A stretch of DNA of 64,000 bases from GCA-2687025 sp964473525. Its GTDB lineage: Bacteria > Poribacteria > WGA-4E > GCA-2687025. The notes under the pieces are model-generated. The model worked only from the letters and a program-made list of their open reading frames with translations. It made no database searches and was not told the DNA's origin. The stretch lies in the NCBI GenBank assembly GCA_964473525.1, contig CAYYPK010000011.1:1-64000 (forward strand). Direction: 5' to 3'. Below, in pieces: positions 42,481-52,379 of the stretch. The position numbers and the translations under genes are program-made. Within the stretch, counting starts at the first letter, position 1. The number at the start of each line of letters is the position of its first letter.

Positions 42481-43341
42481 ATGGCATTCGGCTCTGGTGA
42501 CTACGTGTATGAGTTCGTAGAGGACTGGATTCAATTGCCCAGCGGCTGGCAGTTGGGTGAGTGCCCGGGAGTGGCGTGCGATTCCCAGGATCGAGTGTAC
42601 GTCTACTCCCGCTCCGACCACCTCCTGACCGTGTACGACAAGGACGGCGCGTACCTCGACCACTTGGGCGGCGATGTCGTTGGGAACGCGCACGGGCTGT
42701 TCATCGACAAGGACGACAACGTCTACACGACCAGCCACCAGACCCACCAGATGCACCGCCTCAACCCTCAGGGCGAGGTCACTCTCGCCATAGGCACGCG
42801 GGACGTGCGTGGCGAGAATCAGGCGCCGCTCAGCGGCCCGTGCGACGTCGCCACGTCCGCCAACGGCGACCTCTTCGTCGCCGATGGCTACGGCAACCGC
42901 AAGGTGCACCGGTTCTCTCCCGACGGCGAGTTGCTTTACTCGTGGGGCGAGGACGGTGACGGCCCCGGGCAGTTCTCGATGGTGCACGGGGTGCGCATCG
43001 ACAAGCACGACCGTGTGTGGATCTGCGACCGCGAGAACCGCCGCATCCAGATCTTCGACACCGACGGGAAGTTCCTTGAGGAGCGCGCCGACCTGGAGCG
43101 CCCCGACCAGGTCTACTTCGACCCCAACGAGGACATCGTCTACATCGCGGAGCTCGAGTACCGCCTGACGATACAGACGCTCGAGGGTGAGACGGTCGCC
43201 CAGTGGGGCGGGGGCGCGGAGAGCCACGCGCCAGGCGGCTTCCAGGGCTGGCCACACGGCATCTGGGTCGACAGTGAGGGCAGCATCTACGTCGGGCAGG
43301 TTCAGGCTGAGAGCCAACTCCTAAAATACCGGCGCGCGTAG
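42481..43341 (+). CDS. NHL-repeat six-bladed beta-propeller protein
   Basis: 286 aa with AAGGAAGG upstream of ATG 42481. NHL repeats of about 45 residues are evident (GVACDSQDRVYVYSRSDHLL, GLFIDKDDNVYTT, PCDVATSANGDLFVADGYGN, GVRIDKHDRVWICDRENRR, GIWVDSEGSIYVGQV). No signal peptide is visible. NHL propellers bind partners or act as lyases, lactonases or amidating-enzyme relatives. In this run a sugar lactonase-like role is possible, but no catalytic residues are certain. Confidence 0.88.
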   Translation: MAFGSGDYVYEFVEDWIQLPSGWQLGECPGVACDSQDRVYVYSRSDHLLTVYDKDGAYLDHLGGDVVGNAHGLFIDKDDNVYTTSHQTHQMHRLNPQGEVTLAIGTRDVRGENQAPLSGPCDVATSANGDLFVADGYGNRKVHRFSPDGELLYSWGEDGDGPGQFSMVHGVRIDKHDRVWICDRENRRIQIFDTDGKFLEERADLERPDQVYFDPNEDIVYIAELEYRLTIQTLEGETVAQWGGGAESHAPGGFQGWPHGIWVDSEGSIYVGQVQAESQLLKYRRA

Positions 43342-43344
43342 GCC

Positions 43345-44346
43345 GTGTCAGATCAGCGCCATGTGTTGGGTCTGGACGTCGGCGGCACGAAGATCGCAGC
43401 CGTCGTGGCGGACGGGTCGGGCGACATCGTCGCGAAGATTCGGCGCCCGACTCCCGCCGCGCTTGGCCCGGACGGCATCGTCCCAGCGATGGTCGACATG
43501 CTCGACGAGGCCGCGACGACCGCAGGCATCCGTGTGCGAGACGCTCTTGCCCTCGGCGTCAGCTTCGGCGGACCTTACGACGTCGTAGGCGGCGTTGTGC
43601 GGGACATCCCCAACCTGCCCAATTGGGGCGGCACGCCGCTCCATCGGTTGCTGTCTGAAGCTCTGCCCGACACCGCCGTCGGAATCGACAACGACGCGAA
43701 CGCCGCGGCGCTTGCCGAGTGGCGGTACGGCGCGGCCAAGGGCGCCGAGCACATGCTGTTCCTGACCATGGGGACAGGCATAGGTGGAGGCATCGTCAGC
43801 GACGGTCGTCTGTACCGCGGCCAGAAGAATACGGGTGGCGAGGTCGGCCACACCGTCCTTGACCCCGACGGCCCCGCGTGCGGTTGCGGCAACCGAGGTT
43901 GCGTAGAAGCCTACGCGTCGGGCCCGGCCATCGCTCGGCGAGCCCGGGAGAAGTTGCGGGCCGGTGAGGGGCCCGCGTTCTCGGCCCGCCTTGCCAGCGC
44001 GGGCGTGGCCCTGGACGACCTGCGGGCCGAGTTGGTCGTCGAGGCCGCGCGTGACGGCGACGAATTCGCCCTGGCGCACCTCGACGACACCACCTACTAC
44101 ATGGGGTGGGGCATCGCGAACGCCATCAGCGTGTTCGCCCCCGAGGTCGTCGTCATCGGCACCGTCGCCACGGCCGCCGGCGATCTGTTCCTGGACCCGC
44201 TACGGCGACACGTCGATGCGATGGTGATGCCGGGCATGCGGGGCGGTACTCGCATCGAACCCGCGGGGCTGGGCGACCTCGTTGGCGACTACGCCGCCGT
44301 CGCGCTCGCGTTCGAGGCGCTGGGTACTACGGGAGAACGACCATGA
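43345..44346 (+). CDS. ROK family protein, glucokinase-like
   Basis: 333 aa from GTG 43345. The N-terminal ATP loop is LGLDVGGTKIAAVVADGSG, the sugar-binding GIDNDANAAALAEW contains the catalytic Asp, and the zinc and ROK signature is CGCGNRGCVEAYASG. There is no N-terminal helix-turn-helix, so it is a kinase and not a NagC/XylR repressor. It would phosphorylate glucose, mannose, allose or N-acetyl sugars. It ends in an ATGA overlap with the following glycosidase-like gene. Confidence 0.93.
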   Translation: MSDQRHVLGLDVGGTKIAAVVADGSGDIVAKIRRPTPAALGPDGIVPAMVDMLDEAATTAGIRVRDALALGVSFGGPYDVVGGVVRDIPNLPNWGGTPLHRLLSEALPDTAVGIDNDANAAALAEWRYGAAKGAEHMLFLTMGTGIGGGIVSDGRLYRGQKNTGGEVGHTVLDPDGPACGCGNRGCVEAYASGPAIARRAREKLRAGEGPAFSARLASAGVALDDLRAELVVEAARDGDEFALAHLDDTTYYMGWGIANAISVFAPEVVVIGTVATAAGDLFLDPLRRHVDAMVMPGMRGGTRIEPAGLGDLVGDYAAVALAFEALGTTGERP

Positions 44347-45992
44347 CGGGCGCGCTGTTGCTTGCTGCCACGCTCCACACGCTCACGCCATCCGCGGACG
44401 CGCCGCAGGATCGCTGGGTGTTCCTCTTCGGCTATTCGCTGACGAACGAGGAACACGTCGTCGCGATGGAGGACATCGTCAGACGGGCGGGCGCCGCCGG
44501 GTACACCGGCGCCGTCCTCGGCGGCGTGGACCGCATGTCCAAGCAGGAGCCGCCGTACTTCGCCCACCTTGCCCGCATCAAGGCCGCTTGCGACGCCGCC
44601 GGCATCGAGCTCATCCCTACCCTCTTCTCCGTGGGATACGGTGGCACGGCGCTGTCGCACGACCGCAACCTGGCTGAGGGCCTCCCCGTTATCGACGCGC
44701 CGTTTCGAGTGGACGGCGCGGAAGCCACACTCATGCCTGACCCGTCGGTCGCCATCAGGAACGGCGACTTCGAGACGTTCGACGGCGACACGTTCCCCGA
44801 CTTCAGCTTCCACGACGACCCAGGCGTCGTCAGCTTCGCGGATACAGAGGCGGCCCATGGCGGCCGCGCCTCCATGCGCATGGAGGCTTCCGCGACGAAC
44901 GAACACGGCCACGGGCGTGTCATGCAGGTCGTCGACGTGAAGCCCCGCCGGTGCTACCGCGTCCGCGTGTGGGTGAAGACCGAGGATCTCGCGCCGACCG
45001 GATCGTTGAGGATGATCGCTCTGGACGAGGGACGCAGCCTCGCGCCGCGCGAATTCCGCGTTCCCGCCACGGCCGACTGGCAGGAACTGACCATGCTCGT
45101 GAACACGCAGACCCACAGTACTGTCCGCGTGTACGTAGGCTTGTGGAATGCCACTGGCGGACGGTTGTGGATTGACGATTGGCGCATCGAGGAGGTCGGG
45201 TTGGCGAACGTGTTGCGGCGGGACGGCACTCCGGTACGCGTCACGAGCGCCGACGGCGCCACTACGTACGAGGAAGGCTCGGACTACGCGCGCATTGAGG
45301 ATCCAGGTCTGCACCCCTGGCTCACGGATCGCGACGACCCTCCGGTGCGTATTCCGGCCGGTTCGCAGATCGCCGACGGCGACGACCTGCTCGTCAGCTG
45401 GTACCACCCCATGGTGGTGAACCGGTCACAGGTGACGATCTGCATGGCCGAGGGGAAAGTCTACGAGATCATGGACACGGAGGCGCACCTTCTAGCGCAA
45501 CATCTGCCGTCCAGCACGTTCCTGCTCGCCACGGACGAGGTGCGCGCAGGCGGCTCGTGCGAAGCGTGTCGTGGGCGGGATATGGGCCAGTTGCTTGGCG
45601 AGTCCATCACGCGTCAGGCAGAGATACTGCGGCGCCACAACCCCGGGGCGCGGCTCGCGATCTGGTCCGACATGCTCGACCCGCACCACAACGCGCGCGA
45701 CGACTACTACCTGGTCGAGGGCGACTTCACTGGCTCGTGGGACCACGTGCCGGAGGATCTGCTCATCGCCGTGTGGGGCGGCGGCCCTCGTGAGGACAGC
45801 ATGCGGTTCTTCTCGGAGCGCGGCTCGCCTACCCTCGTGGCCTGCTACTACGACGCCGACGATCTCTCCGACGTGCGTCGGTGGATGGACGTGGCAGCGA
45901 AGACGCCGCACGTGTCCGGGTTCATGTACACGACGTGGGAACGCAACTACGACCTCTTGGAGGGATTCGGCGCGCTAGTCGCCGAGGACTGA
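44343..45992 (+). CDS. Glycoside hydrolase-like TIM barrel with an inserted carbohydrate-binding module
   Basis: 549 aa; ATG 44343 overlaps the ROK stop and has GGGAG about 7 nt upstream. Residues about 20-130 and 290-549 look like two parts of one TIM barrel (YTGAVLGGVDRMSKQEPPYF, IELIPTLFSVGYGG, then TFLLATDEVRAGGSCEACRG and LAIWSDMLDPHHN). They are split by a beta-sandwich at about 135-285 that begins AIRNGDFETFDGDTFPDFSF, the usual start of CBM4/9-like modules. The DE pair in LLATDEVRAGG resembles GH20 catalytic placement, but the family is not certain. The N-terminal hydrophobic stretch is short and may be a weak signal peptide. Confidence 0.7.
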   Translation: MTGALLLAATLHTLTPSADAPQDRWVFLFGYSLTNEEHVVAMEDIVRRAGAAGYTGAVLGGVDRMSKQEPPYFAHLARIKAACDAAGIELIPTLFSVGYGGTALSHDRNLAEGLPVIDAPFRVDGAEATLMPDPSVAIRNGDFETFDGDTFPDFSFHDDPGVVSFADTEAAHGGRASMRMEASATNEHGHGRVMQVVDVKPRRCYRVRVWVKTEDLAPTGSLRMIALDEGRSLAPREFRVPATADWQELTMLVNTQTHSTVRVYVGLWNATGGRLWIDDWRIEEVGLANVLRRDGTPVRVTSADGATTYEEGSDYARIEDPGLHPWLTDRDDPPVRIPAGSQIADGDDLLVSWYHPMVVNRSQVTICMAEGKVYEIMDTEAHLLAQHLPSSTFLLATDEVRAGGSCEACRGRDMGQLLGESITRQAEILRRHNPGARLAIWSDMLDPHHNARDDYYLVEGDFTGSWDHVPEDLLIAVWGGGPREDSMRFFSERGSPTLVACYYDADDLSDVRRWMDVAAKTPHVSGFMYTTWERNYDLLEGFGALVAED

Positions 45993-46014
45993 CATCCACC
46001 GATGGAACGCCATC

Positions 46015-47418
46015 ATGCCCGCTACCGCTCTGATCGCCATGCTGAGCTGTGCCGCCACCCCGGCCACCGAACCGCGAGCGATTGGGTCTCGCCGTGAGCT
46101 GGTCGTTGACGACTGGCTGATAGAGAGCATGGGCGGCGTAAACCTTCGCCTGAACGCGCCGACGCCACGCGAAGTCAGCATCGTGTTCGACCAGCCTTGG
46201 GAAGGCAACGTCAGCACCTACGTGACCGTCTTCCAGGACGGCGACCTCTACCGGATGTACTACCGGGGCGCCCACTACGACGTGGCGACGGAGACTACGA
46301 CGCACCCCGAGGTCGTCTGCTACGCGGAGAGTGACGACGGCGTGGCGTGGCGGAAGCCCGAGCTCGGTCTCGTCGAATTCGATGGCTCGACGGCGAACAA
46401 CATCGTCTGGGACGGGGTCGGGTCGCACAACTTCGCCCCGTTCTTCGACGCGAATCCTGACGCGGCAAGCGCCGACAGGTACAAAGCCATCGCAAGCGGC
46501 GAAGGAGGTCTGTACGCGTTCTGTTCCAGCGACGGACTGCGCTGGGAGCTGATGAGCGAGTCGCCGGTCATCACGGATGGAGCCTTCGACTCGCAGAACC
46601 TGGCATTCTGGGACGCTGAGCGCGCTCGGTACGTCGACTTCCACCGTGGCTTCCGCGACGGCGTGCGCGACATCATGACGACGACGTCGCGCGACTTCCT
46701 GCATTGGGAGAACCCAGTCTGGCTGGACTGGGGCGACTCAGACGCCGAACACCTGTACACGAACGCTGTGGTCGCATACCCGCGCGCGCCGCACATCTTC
46801 GTTGGGTTCCCGAAGCGATTCGTCCCGGGCCGGGCAGCCGTCGCGCACCCCTATCCCGGCGTGTCGGACACCGTCTTCATGACGAGCCGCGACGGGCTTA
46901 CGTGGCGCCGGTGGCCGGAGGCGTTCGTGCGTCCAGGCCAGATGCCCGAGCGGTGGGTGAACCGGAACAACATGACGTCGTGGGGCATCGTGGAGACCGC
47001 GGCGGGCCACCCAAGTCTACCGGACGAGCTGTCGCTCTACGTAAGCGAGGGATACTACTCCGGCGAGGACTGCCGCTTGCGGCGGCACACGTTGAGGAAG
47101 GACGGCTTCGTGTCAGCGCGCGCGGACGCCGCTGGCGGCGAGCTCGTGACGCGGCCGTTCACGTTCGAGGGCAAGCGGCTCGCGATGAACTACGCGACCT
47201 CCGCGGCCGGGTCGATTCGCGTGGAGATTCAGAACGCCGACGGGTCGCCGGTACCCGGTCACGCCATGGCGGACTGTGTCGAGACATACGGGGATCGGCT
47301 TGACGGCGCGATCGAATGGACAGGAGGCGCGGACGTGTCCGACCTGGCCGGGCGTGTCGTGCGGCTGCGTGTGCGGCTAGCGGACGCAGACCTCTACGCG
47401 CTGCGCTTCGCCGACTAG
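46015..47418 (+). CDS. GH32/GH43-like five-bladed propeller, putative glycosidase
   Basis: 467 aa from ATG 46015, 22 bp after the preceding gene. RELVVDDWLIESMGGVNLRL and FQDGDLYRMYYRGAHYD, CYAESDDGVAWRKPELGLVEF, and FMTSRDGLTWRRW are typical of the GH32/43-like proteins common in Planctomycetes-like genomes. The C-terminal 110 residues form a beta sandwich (GELVTRPFTFEGKRLAMNY, GSIRVEIQNADGSPVPGHA). The N-terminus is short and hydrophobic with MLSC, a possible weak lipobox. The substrate is unknown. The gene ends 7 bp from the convergent ABC exporter gene. Confidence 0.8.
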   Translation: MPATALIAMLSCAATPATEPRAIGSRRELVVDDWLIESMGGVNLRLNAPTPREVSIVFDQPWEGNVSTYVTVFQDGDLYRMYYRGAHYDVATETTTHPEVVCYAESDDGVAWRKPELGLVEFDGSTANNIVWDGVGSHNFAPFFDANPDAASADRYKAIASGEGGLYAFCSSDGLRWELMSESPVITDGAFDSQNLAFWDAERARYVDFHRGFRDGVRDIMTTTSRDFLHWENPVWLDWGDSDAEHLYTNAVVAYPRAPHIFVGFPKRFVPGRAAVAHPYPGVSDTVFMTSRDGLTWRRWPEAFVRPGQMPERWVNRNNMTSWGIVETAAGHPSLPDELSLYVSEGYYSGEDCRLRRHTLRKDGFVSARADAAGGELVTRPFTFEGKRLAMNYATSAAGSIRVEIQNADGSPVPGHAMADCVETYGDRLDGAIEWTGGADVSDLAGRVVRLRVRLADADLYALRFAD

Positions 47419-47425
47419 GGAGCGG

Positions 47426-49249
47426 CTAGCCCAGCCACGAGTCCTTGTCCTTCTGCAGGCGGAACTGCTTGCGGAACATCTCCGCATACATGCCATCTTC
47501 GAGTTCGAGCAGCTCGGTGTGCGGGCCCATCTCCTCGATGCGGCCTTCCTTCATCACGACGATCTTGTCCGCCGCCATCACGGTGGACAGTCGGTGGGCG
47601 ATTACGAAGGTCGTGCGGCCCTTCATGAGCCGCTCCAGCGCCTGCTGGATGGCGTGCTCCGATTCGGTGTCCAACGCCGCGGTCGCCTCGTCGAGGATGA
47701 GCAACCTGGGGTTGCGCAGGATGGTCCGCGCGATCGACACGCGCTGGCGCTGCCCGCCGGACAGCCGCCCGCCGCGTTCGCCCACGTCCGTCTCGTACCC
47801 CTCGGCCAGCTCTTCGGCGATGAAGTTGTGCGCGTTGGCGTCAATGGCCGCCTGCACGACCTCCTGGTCGGTCGCGTCTGGACGGCCGTACCTGATGTTC
47901 TCGGCCACGCTGCCGCGGAACAGGATGTTCTCCTGTAGGACGACCCCGATCTGCGCCCTCAACGACTTGATCTTCACGTCGCGAATGTCGTGGCCGTCTA
48001 TCGTCACGCGACCCTCTTCGGGGTCGTAGAACCGCGCGAGGAGGTTGATTACCGTGGTCTTGCCGCAGCCGCTAGGCCCAACGAGCGCGAGCATCGTATC
48101 AGGTTGGGCCTCGAAGCTGATGCCGCGAAGCACGGGCTTCTCAGGGTCGTACGAGAAGTGCACGTCCTCGAAGGCCACGGAGCCCTCAATCGCGGGCATC
48201 GGCTCCGCGTCTTCCTTCTCTTCGACAGTGGGTTCGGAGTCGAGCACACCGAAGACGCGCTCGGACGAGACGAGCGAGCTCTGAATCGTCGTGTTCACCC
48301 GAACCAGGTTCATGACTGGGGAGTACATGCGCATGAGGTAGTTCTGGAACAGGAGCATGGCTCCCAGCGTGAAGCCGTCTGCGATCCCGGCGTCCCGGAG
48401 GACGAAGCGCCCGCCCCACCACAACACCAGTCCCATGCCCACCTGCTGTATCAGACCGAGAATGGAGCCCATGGCGGTGGACAGCGTGTTCGCCCGTATC
48501 TGGTAGTGATACGTCTGGCGCATAGAGCTGAACGCCTTCTTCTCCTCGTGCTTCTCCTGTCCGAACGCCTTGACTACCTTGGCGCCCGCGACCGCTTCGT
48601 ACAGCCCGCCGTAGATCTCGCCCCACTTGTGCCGCAGCAGGCGCCACGTCCGCTTCATCTTGCGCACAAAGAACCGGTTCGTGAACACGTACGGCGGCAC
48701 GATACTGAGAGCGAGTAGCGTGAGGAACCAGTCGAAGTAGAACAGGATGCCCAGCATCCAGATCATCATGACAGCGTCGCGCACGACGTTGATTGTCGTT
48801 CCGGTGATCATGCCGGAGAGCTGGTTCACGTCTCCGGTGATGCGGGACATGATCTGACCGGTTCCCTGCGTGTCGAAGAATCGCATCGACAGCTCTTGCA
48901 GGTGCGAGAACACCTCGTTGCGCATGTCAAACACAACGCGGTTGCTGGTCCAGGTCATCACCCACGTGCGAATGAACGAGAGTATGCCCGCGACGATGTG
49001 GAAACAGAGGATGAACGCGAACGCCGAAAGCAGCCAGTCCTTGGGGGACAGCGTGAACGTCCAGAACACGATCTTATGCGTGAGCGTGTCTTCGCCGAGC
49101 CCGGACGTCAGTACGTGGTCGATGACGAATTTCGTCACGAGCGGCGGAATGGCGCCCATAAGGCCGTCGATCAGGATCAGCGAGAACCCGAACAGCAGAA
49201 TCCACTTGTACGGCTTGGCGTACTTGTAGAGCCGGAAGAGTTCCTTCAT
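47426..49249 (-). CDS. MsbA/LmrA-like ABC exporter (fused membrane and ATPase domains)
   Basis: 607 aa from ATG 49247-49249, 4 bp after the stop of the upstream gene. Residues about 15-320 form six membrane helices of the ABC exporter type 1 fold. The ATPase has Walker A LVGPSGCGKTT, signature LSGGQRQRVSIAR, Walker B LLILDEATAALDTESE and a switch His in FVIAHRLSTV. Homodimers flip lipids, lipid A, peptides or drugs across the inner membrane. The cargo is unknown. It is last in a leftward run with PTS enzyme I and an unknown gene. Confidence 0.95.
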   Translation of the reverse strand: MKELFRLYKYAKPYKWILLFGFSLILIDGLMGAIPPLVTKFVIDHVLTSGLGEDTLTHKIVFWTFTLSPKDWLLSAFAFILCFHIVAGILSFIRTWVMTWTSNRVVFDMRNEVFSHLQELSMRFFDTQGTGQIMSRITGDVNQLSGMITGTTINVVRDAVMMIWMLGILFYFDWFLTLLALSIVPPYVFTNRFFVRKMKRTWRLLRHKWGEIYGGLYEAVAGAKVVKAFGQEKHEEKKAFSSMRQTYHYQIRANTLSTAMGSILGLIQQVGMGLVLWWGGRFVLRDAGIADGFTLGAMLLFQNYLMRMYSPVMNLVRVNTTIQSSLVSSERVFGVLDSEPTVEEKEDAEPMPAIEGSVAFEDVHFSYDPEKPVLRGISFEAQPDTMLALVGPSGCGKTTVINLLARFYDPEEGRVTIDGHDIRDVKIKSLRAQIGVVLQENILFRGSVAENIRYGRPDATDQEVVQAAIDANAHNFIAEELAEGYETDVGERGGRLSGGQRQRVSIARTILRNPRLLILDEATAALDTESEHAIQQALERLMKGRTTFVIAHRLSTVMAADKIVVMKEGRIEEMGPHTELLELEDGMYAEMFRKQFRLQKDKDSWLG

Positions 49250-49253
49250 GGGG

Positions 49254-50393
49254 CTACATCCGAGTCTTTTCGCTGATGTTGATGACGCGCTGAACGTCCT
49301 CGATGGCCTTGCGCTCGGAATCGTGCGCGCGCTCGAGCGACTTCGACGCGGTCTGGCACGCGCGGAAGAACTTCCGTAGGTAGGCGCGCCGCAACTCACC
49401 CGTGTCTGGTTCCAACACGAAGCGTGAGCCGGCAGCCGGGGTCCGCGCGGGATGCCGCGCGAGCGCCGACTCGAGCTGACTCACCGTCTCCGTGAGATGC
49501 TTGATGGCTCCCTCCAGCGCCTCCGGTTGTCCTTCCTCCTCGAACACGTCCACGGCGGTCTTGAGGAACCCAACGCCGGCGCGACGGCTTTCGAGGAGTT
49601 GCTGGGCGGACGGCCCGTTCCAGTCGGCGATGCGGCCGAGTTGGGCGTACGTGACCCGCGTCAGATCCCGCTTGGCGCGAAGGACGGCGATCATGCTGTC
49701 GTACGCGAGCAGCCCGACGGCGCAGCCACGCACCCGCCGTTCGGCGCGGGCGATCTTGCGCGCGCGGCGTAGCGCCCCACGGTAGACCTGCTCCGGCTTT
49801 GGCTCGCGGTCTCGTTCGCCGATGGTGAAGACGTAGTATCCGTACAGGCCTAACTCCAGGAAGCCCTCGGTGTCCGCCATGGAAGCCTGCACCTCGGCGC
49901 GCGTCATGTGCGTCTCGTGGCCCAGGAGTCTGACACGCAGACCGGGGTACACGAGCGGGAATTCGGCGCCGAACTGCAGGATCACCGGACTTCCCGCCTC
50001 GTGGTGTTCCTCGACCGCCGCCATCGCGTCCTCACGGTTTTCGTGGAAGTCGATGGAGTGGCTGTAGCCCAGCGCGCCGCACAGCGCCCGAAGCGGGTTG
50101 TGCAGGAACACCGACCCGCTACGACCCGGATCGGCGCGGTCGTAGAACAGTCGGAACGCCTCGCCGGACACGCCCATCAGCAGAGCGTTAGGGACTTCCT
50201 CGCCGAGCTCGGCGAGGTACGCCTGCGCGCTGTCGAGATAGCTCAGCGGGAGTGCGCGTTCTTTCGGGGAGGAACCTGCGCGTGACGCCAGCGGCCCGAG
50301 CGCGCCTTTTGTCACGGCTTGTGATGGTCTGGTACCCGTGTCCGCGCCCGACCCGGCTCCGGCGGCCGACGCGGGGGTATCTTGGGGGCTCAT
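49254..50393 (-). CDS. Unknown protein, possibly BtrH/C39-like fold
   Basis: 379 aa from ATG 50391-50393; no strong ribosome site, and the first 45 residues are low-complexity, so the true start may be downstream. The middle region (PNALLMGVSGEAFRLFYDR, HNPLRALCGALGYSHSIDFH, GSPVILQFGAEFPLVYPGL) resembles in outline the BtrH N-terminal/C39-like domain, but no catalytic Cys is obvious. The C-terminal half is helical (RALRRARKIARAERRVRG, AIKHLTETVSQLESALARHP). It lies between ptsI and the ABC exporter, 4 bp from the latter, so it probably works with the exporter. The function is not recognised with confidence. Confidence 0.6.
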   Translation of the reverse strand: MSPQDTPASAAGAGSGADTGTRPSQAVTKGALGPLASRAGSSPKERALPLSYLDSAQAYLAELGEEVPNALLMGVSGEAFRLFYDRADPGRSGSVFLHNPLRALCGALGYSHSIDFHENREDAMAAVEEHHEAGSPVILQFGAEFPLVYPGLRVRLLGHETHMTRAEVQASMADTEGFLELGLYGYYVFTIGERDREPKPEQVYRGALRRARKIARAERRVRGCAVGLLAYDSMIAVLRAKRDLTRVTYAQLGRIADWNGPSAQQLLESRRAGVGFLKTAVDVFEEEGQPEALEGAIKHLTETVSQLESALARHPARTPAAGSRFVLEPDTGELRRAYLRKFFRACQTASKSLERAHDSERKAIEDVQRVINISEKTRM

Positions 50394-50435
50394 GAGCGGG
50401 GACGAGAGGCCTGACTCCCGTCGTTCGCCTTCCTA

Positions 50436-52319
50436 CTAACCGTCAGATCCCGCGCTGTCGACCTCAGCGACGTGCGAGACCAGCAGATGAGCGTAGTGCT
50501 CAAGCATGTGTCGGTGCAGTTCGTAGTCCACTGCTTCAGCCGTGGGCAGGTCCAGGAGCCTGCCGAGAACGTCCCTAGCCTCGTCAATCGTGGTGCTCCG
50601 CACCACGCGCTTAATCTGCGGAATGGACGCCGCGCTCATGCTCAAGCGCCGGACGCCCATACCTATCAAGGGTAGCACGTAGAACGGATCGCCAGCCATT
50701 TCGCCACACACGGTGACGGGCGCGTCGTGGCGCCTGCCTTCATCCGCCACGCGCTTGAGCGCGCGTAGGATTCCCGGATGGTACGGCTCCGACACCATGG
50801 TTCTATCCATATACGCACGGTCGAGACCCAGCGAGTACGGTATCAGGTCGTTGGTGCCGATGCTGAGAAAGTCGGCCTCGTCCGCGAGCAAGTCTGCAAC
50901 GGTAACCGCCGACGGAAGTTCAACCATGGCGCCGATTTCCAGCTCGTCGGCGCACGGTATCCCCTCGCGCTGCAACTGGTCGCGCGCGGCGTTGACGGCG
51001 TGCTTCGCGGCGCGGAACTCCGCGACGCCAGGGACCATCGGGAACATGATCCGCGCCTCGCCATAGGCGCACGCGCGCCACAGCGCGCGGAGCTGCGCCT
51101 CCCACACGCGCGGGTACCGGAGACACAGACGGACGCCGCGCACGTTCTCGATACCCTCGACGTTGTGCGTGACGTCCAGCAGCGGGAGAACCTTCTCGCC
51201 GCCCAGGTCCACTGTGCGGAAGGTGACCGAGCGCCCTTGCGCGCTGGCGAGGATCGCCCGGTACTTCTCGAACAGATCGTCCTCGTCGGGCAGAGCGTCG
51301 GACGCGAGGTACGCGTACTCGGTGCGGTACAGGCCTACGCCGTCCGCGCCCTGGGCGTCCGTCTGAGCTAGCTCGTCGGTGTCCGCTAGCTCCAGGTTCG
51401 TGAGCAGTTCTACCCGGGTTCCATCGCGCGTGACACCGGGCTCGACTGCAAGTTGGTCGAACTTGCGCTCGAACTGCTCACGTCTCTGACGCTGCGCCCC
51501 ATACGCGTCGATCTGCTCCTGCGTGGGATGTATGGTCAGTTCGCCGCGCGTGCCGTCGAGGATCCCCAATGTGTCGGCGGTCACGGACGCCAGCGCGGAG
51601 CCGAAGCCCACCGCGGCGGGGAGTTGGAGCGTATTCGCAAGGATGGCGACATGCGACAGCGGGCCGCCCCGCTCGGTCGCCAGGCCGAGCACCATGTCCT
51701 TGGGTAGGAGTACGGTGTCCGACGGCGTCAGCTCGGACGCGATGACGATGTGCGGTGAGTCCAGCTGGATGCGGTAGCCAGCGTCGTCGACATCGTCGCC
51801 CTCGGTCAGGCTGTACATGAGATGCCGCATGACGTCCTGCACGTCCGCCGCCTTCTCCTGGAAGTAGCGGTCGTCGAGCTCCAGGAACGCCTCGGTGATG
51901 TCGCGCACGAAGACCGACACCGCGCTGTCGGCGCTCCGGTGGTTGTCCAGCACCTCCTTGCGCACGCGTTCTCTGAACATCGGGTCGTCCAGGATGGACA
52001 TGTGCGATTGGAAGATGAAGCCCTCGCTAACGTCCGTATCCTGCGCCGTCAGTCGCTCGCGGAGGTCGTCTATGGTCTGTCGCGTGCTGCCAATGGCGTC
52101 CTCCAGCCGCGCGAACTCGGCTGTCGCCTGCTTGGGAGGAACGGTGCGGTCCGCAGCCAACCAGTCGTCGGGCGAGTGGACGTATATCGGGCCCATCACC
52201 AGGCCGGGCGACGCAGCGATCCCTGTCAGCGTGGACGTGGCGGCGTCGGCCTCGCTGTCACCGACCATGCCGATGGCGCCGTGGAGGAATGGAACAAGCG
52301 ATAGCGCGCTAACCGTCAT
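50436..52319 (-). CDS. ptsI: Phosphoenolpyruvate-protein phosphotransferase (PTS enzyme I)
   Basis: 627 aa from ATG 52317-52319; an internal ATG at 52268 is a possible start, since family members begin just before LTGIAASPGLVMGPIYV (residues 31-47). The phosphorylated His is His223 in ERGGPLSHVAILANT; Thr and Ala of the usual GGRTSHTAILAR are replaced. The PEP-binding barrel shows GVGLYRTEYAYL, MFPMVPGV and CGEMAGDP near the C-terminus. It takes phosphate from PEP and passes it to HPr. No HPr or EII gene is in the window, so it may serve a regulatory or distant PTS. It is downstream of DUF993 and isomerase genes. Confidence 0.93.
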   Translation of the reverse strand: MTVSALSLVPFLHGAIGMVGDSEADAATSTLTGIAASPGLVMGPIYVHSPDDWLAADRTVPPKQATAEFARLEDAIGSTRQTIDDLRERLTAQDTDVSEGFIFQSHMSILDDPMFRERVRKEVLDNHRSADSAVSVFVRDITEAFLELDDRYFQEKAADVQDVMRHLMYSLTEGDDVDDAGYRIQLDSPHIVIASELTPSDTVLLPKDMVLGLATERGGPLSHVAILANTLQLPAAVGFGSALASVTADTLGILDGTRGELTIHPTQEQIDAYGAQRQRREQFERKFDQLAVEPGVTRDGTRVELLTNLELADTDELAQTDAQGADGVGLYRTEYAYLASDALPDEDDLFEKYRAILASAQGRSVTFRTVDLGGEKVLPLLDVTHNVEGIENVRGVRLCLRYPRVWEAQLRALWRACAYGEARIMFPMVPGVAEFRAAKHAVNAARDQLQREGIPCADELEIGAMVELPSAVTVADLLADEADFLSIGTNDLIPYSLGLDRAYMDRTMVSEPYHPGILRALKRVADEGRRHDAPVTVCGEMAGDPFYVLPLIGMGVRRLSMSAASIPQIKRVVRSTTIDEARDVLGRLLDLPTAEAVDYELHRHMLEHYAHLLVSHVAEVDSAGSDG

Positions 52320-52379
52320 GGGACGCCGCCGATACCTGTGACCGCGACCGGCGACGCCCTGTCCGCGAGCGGCCAGTGG

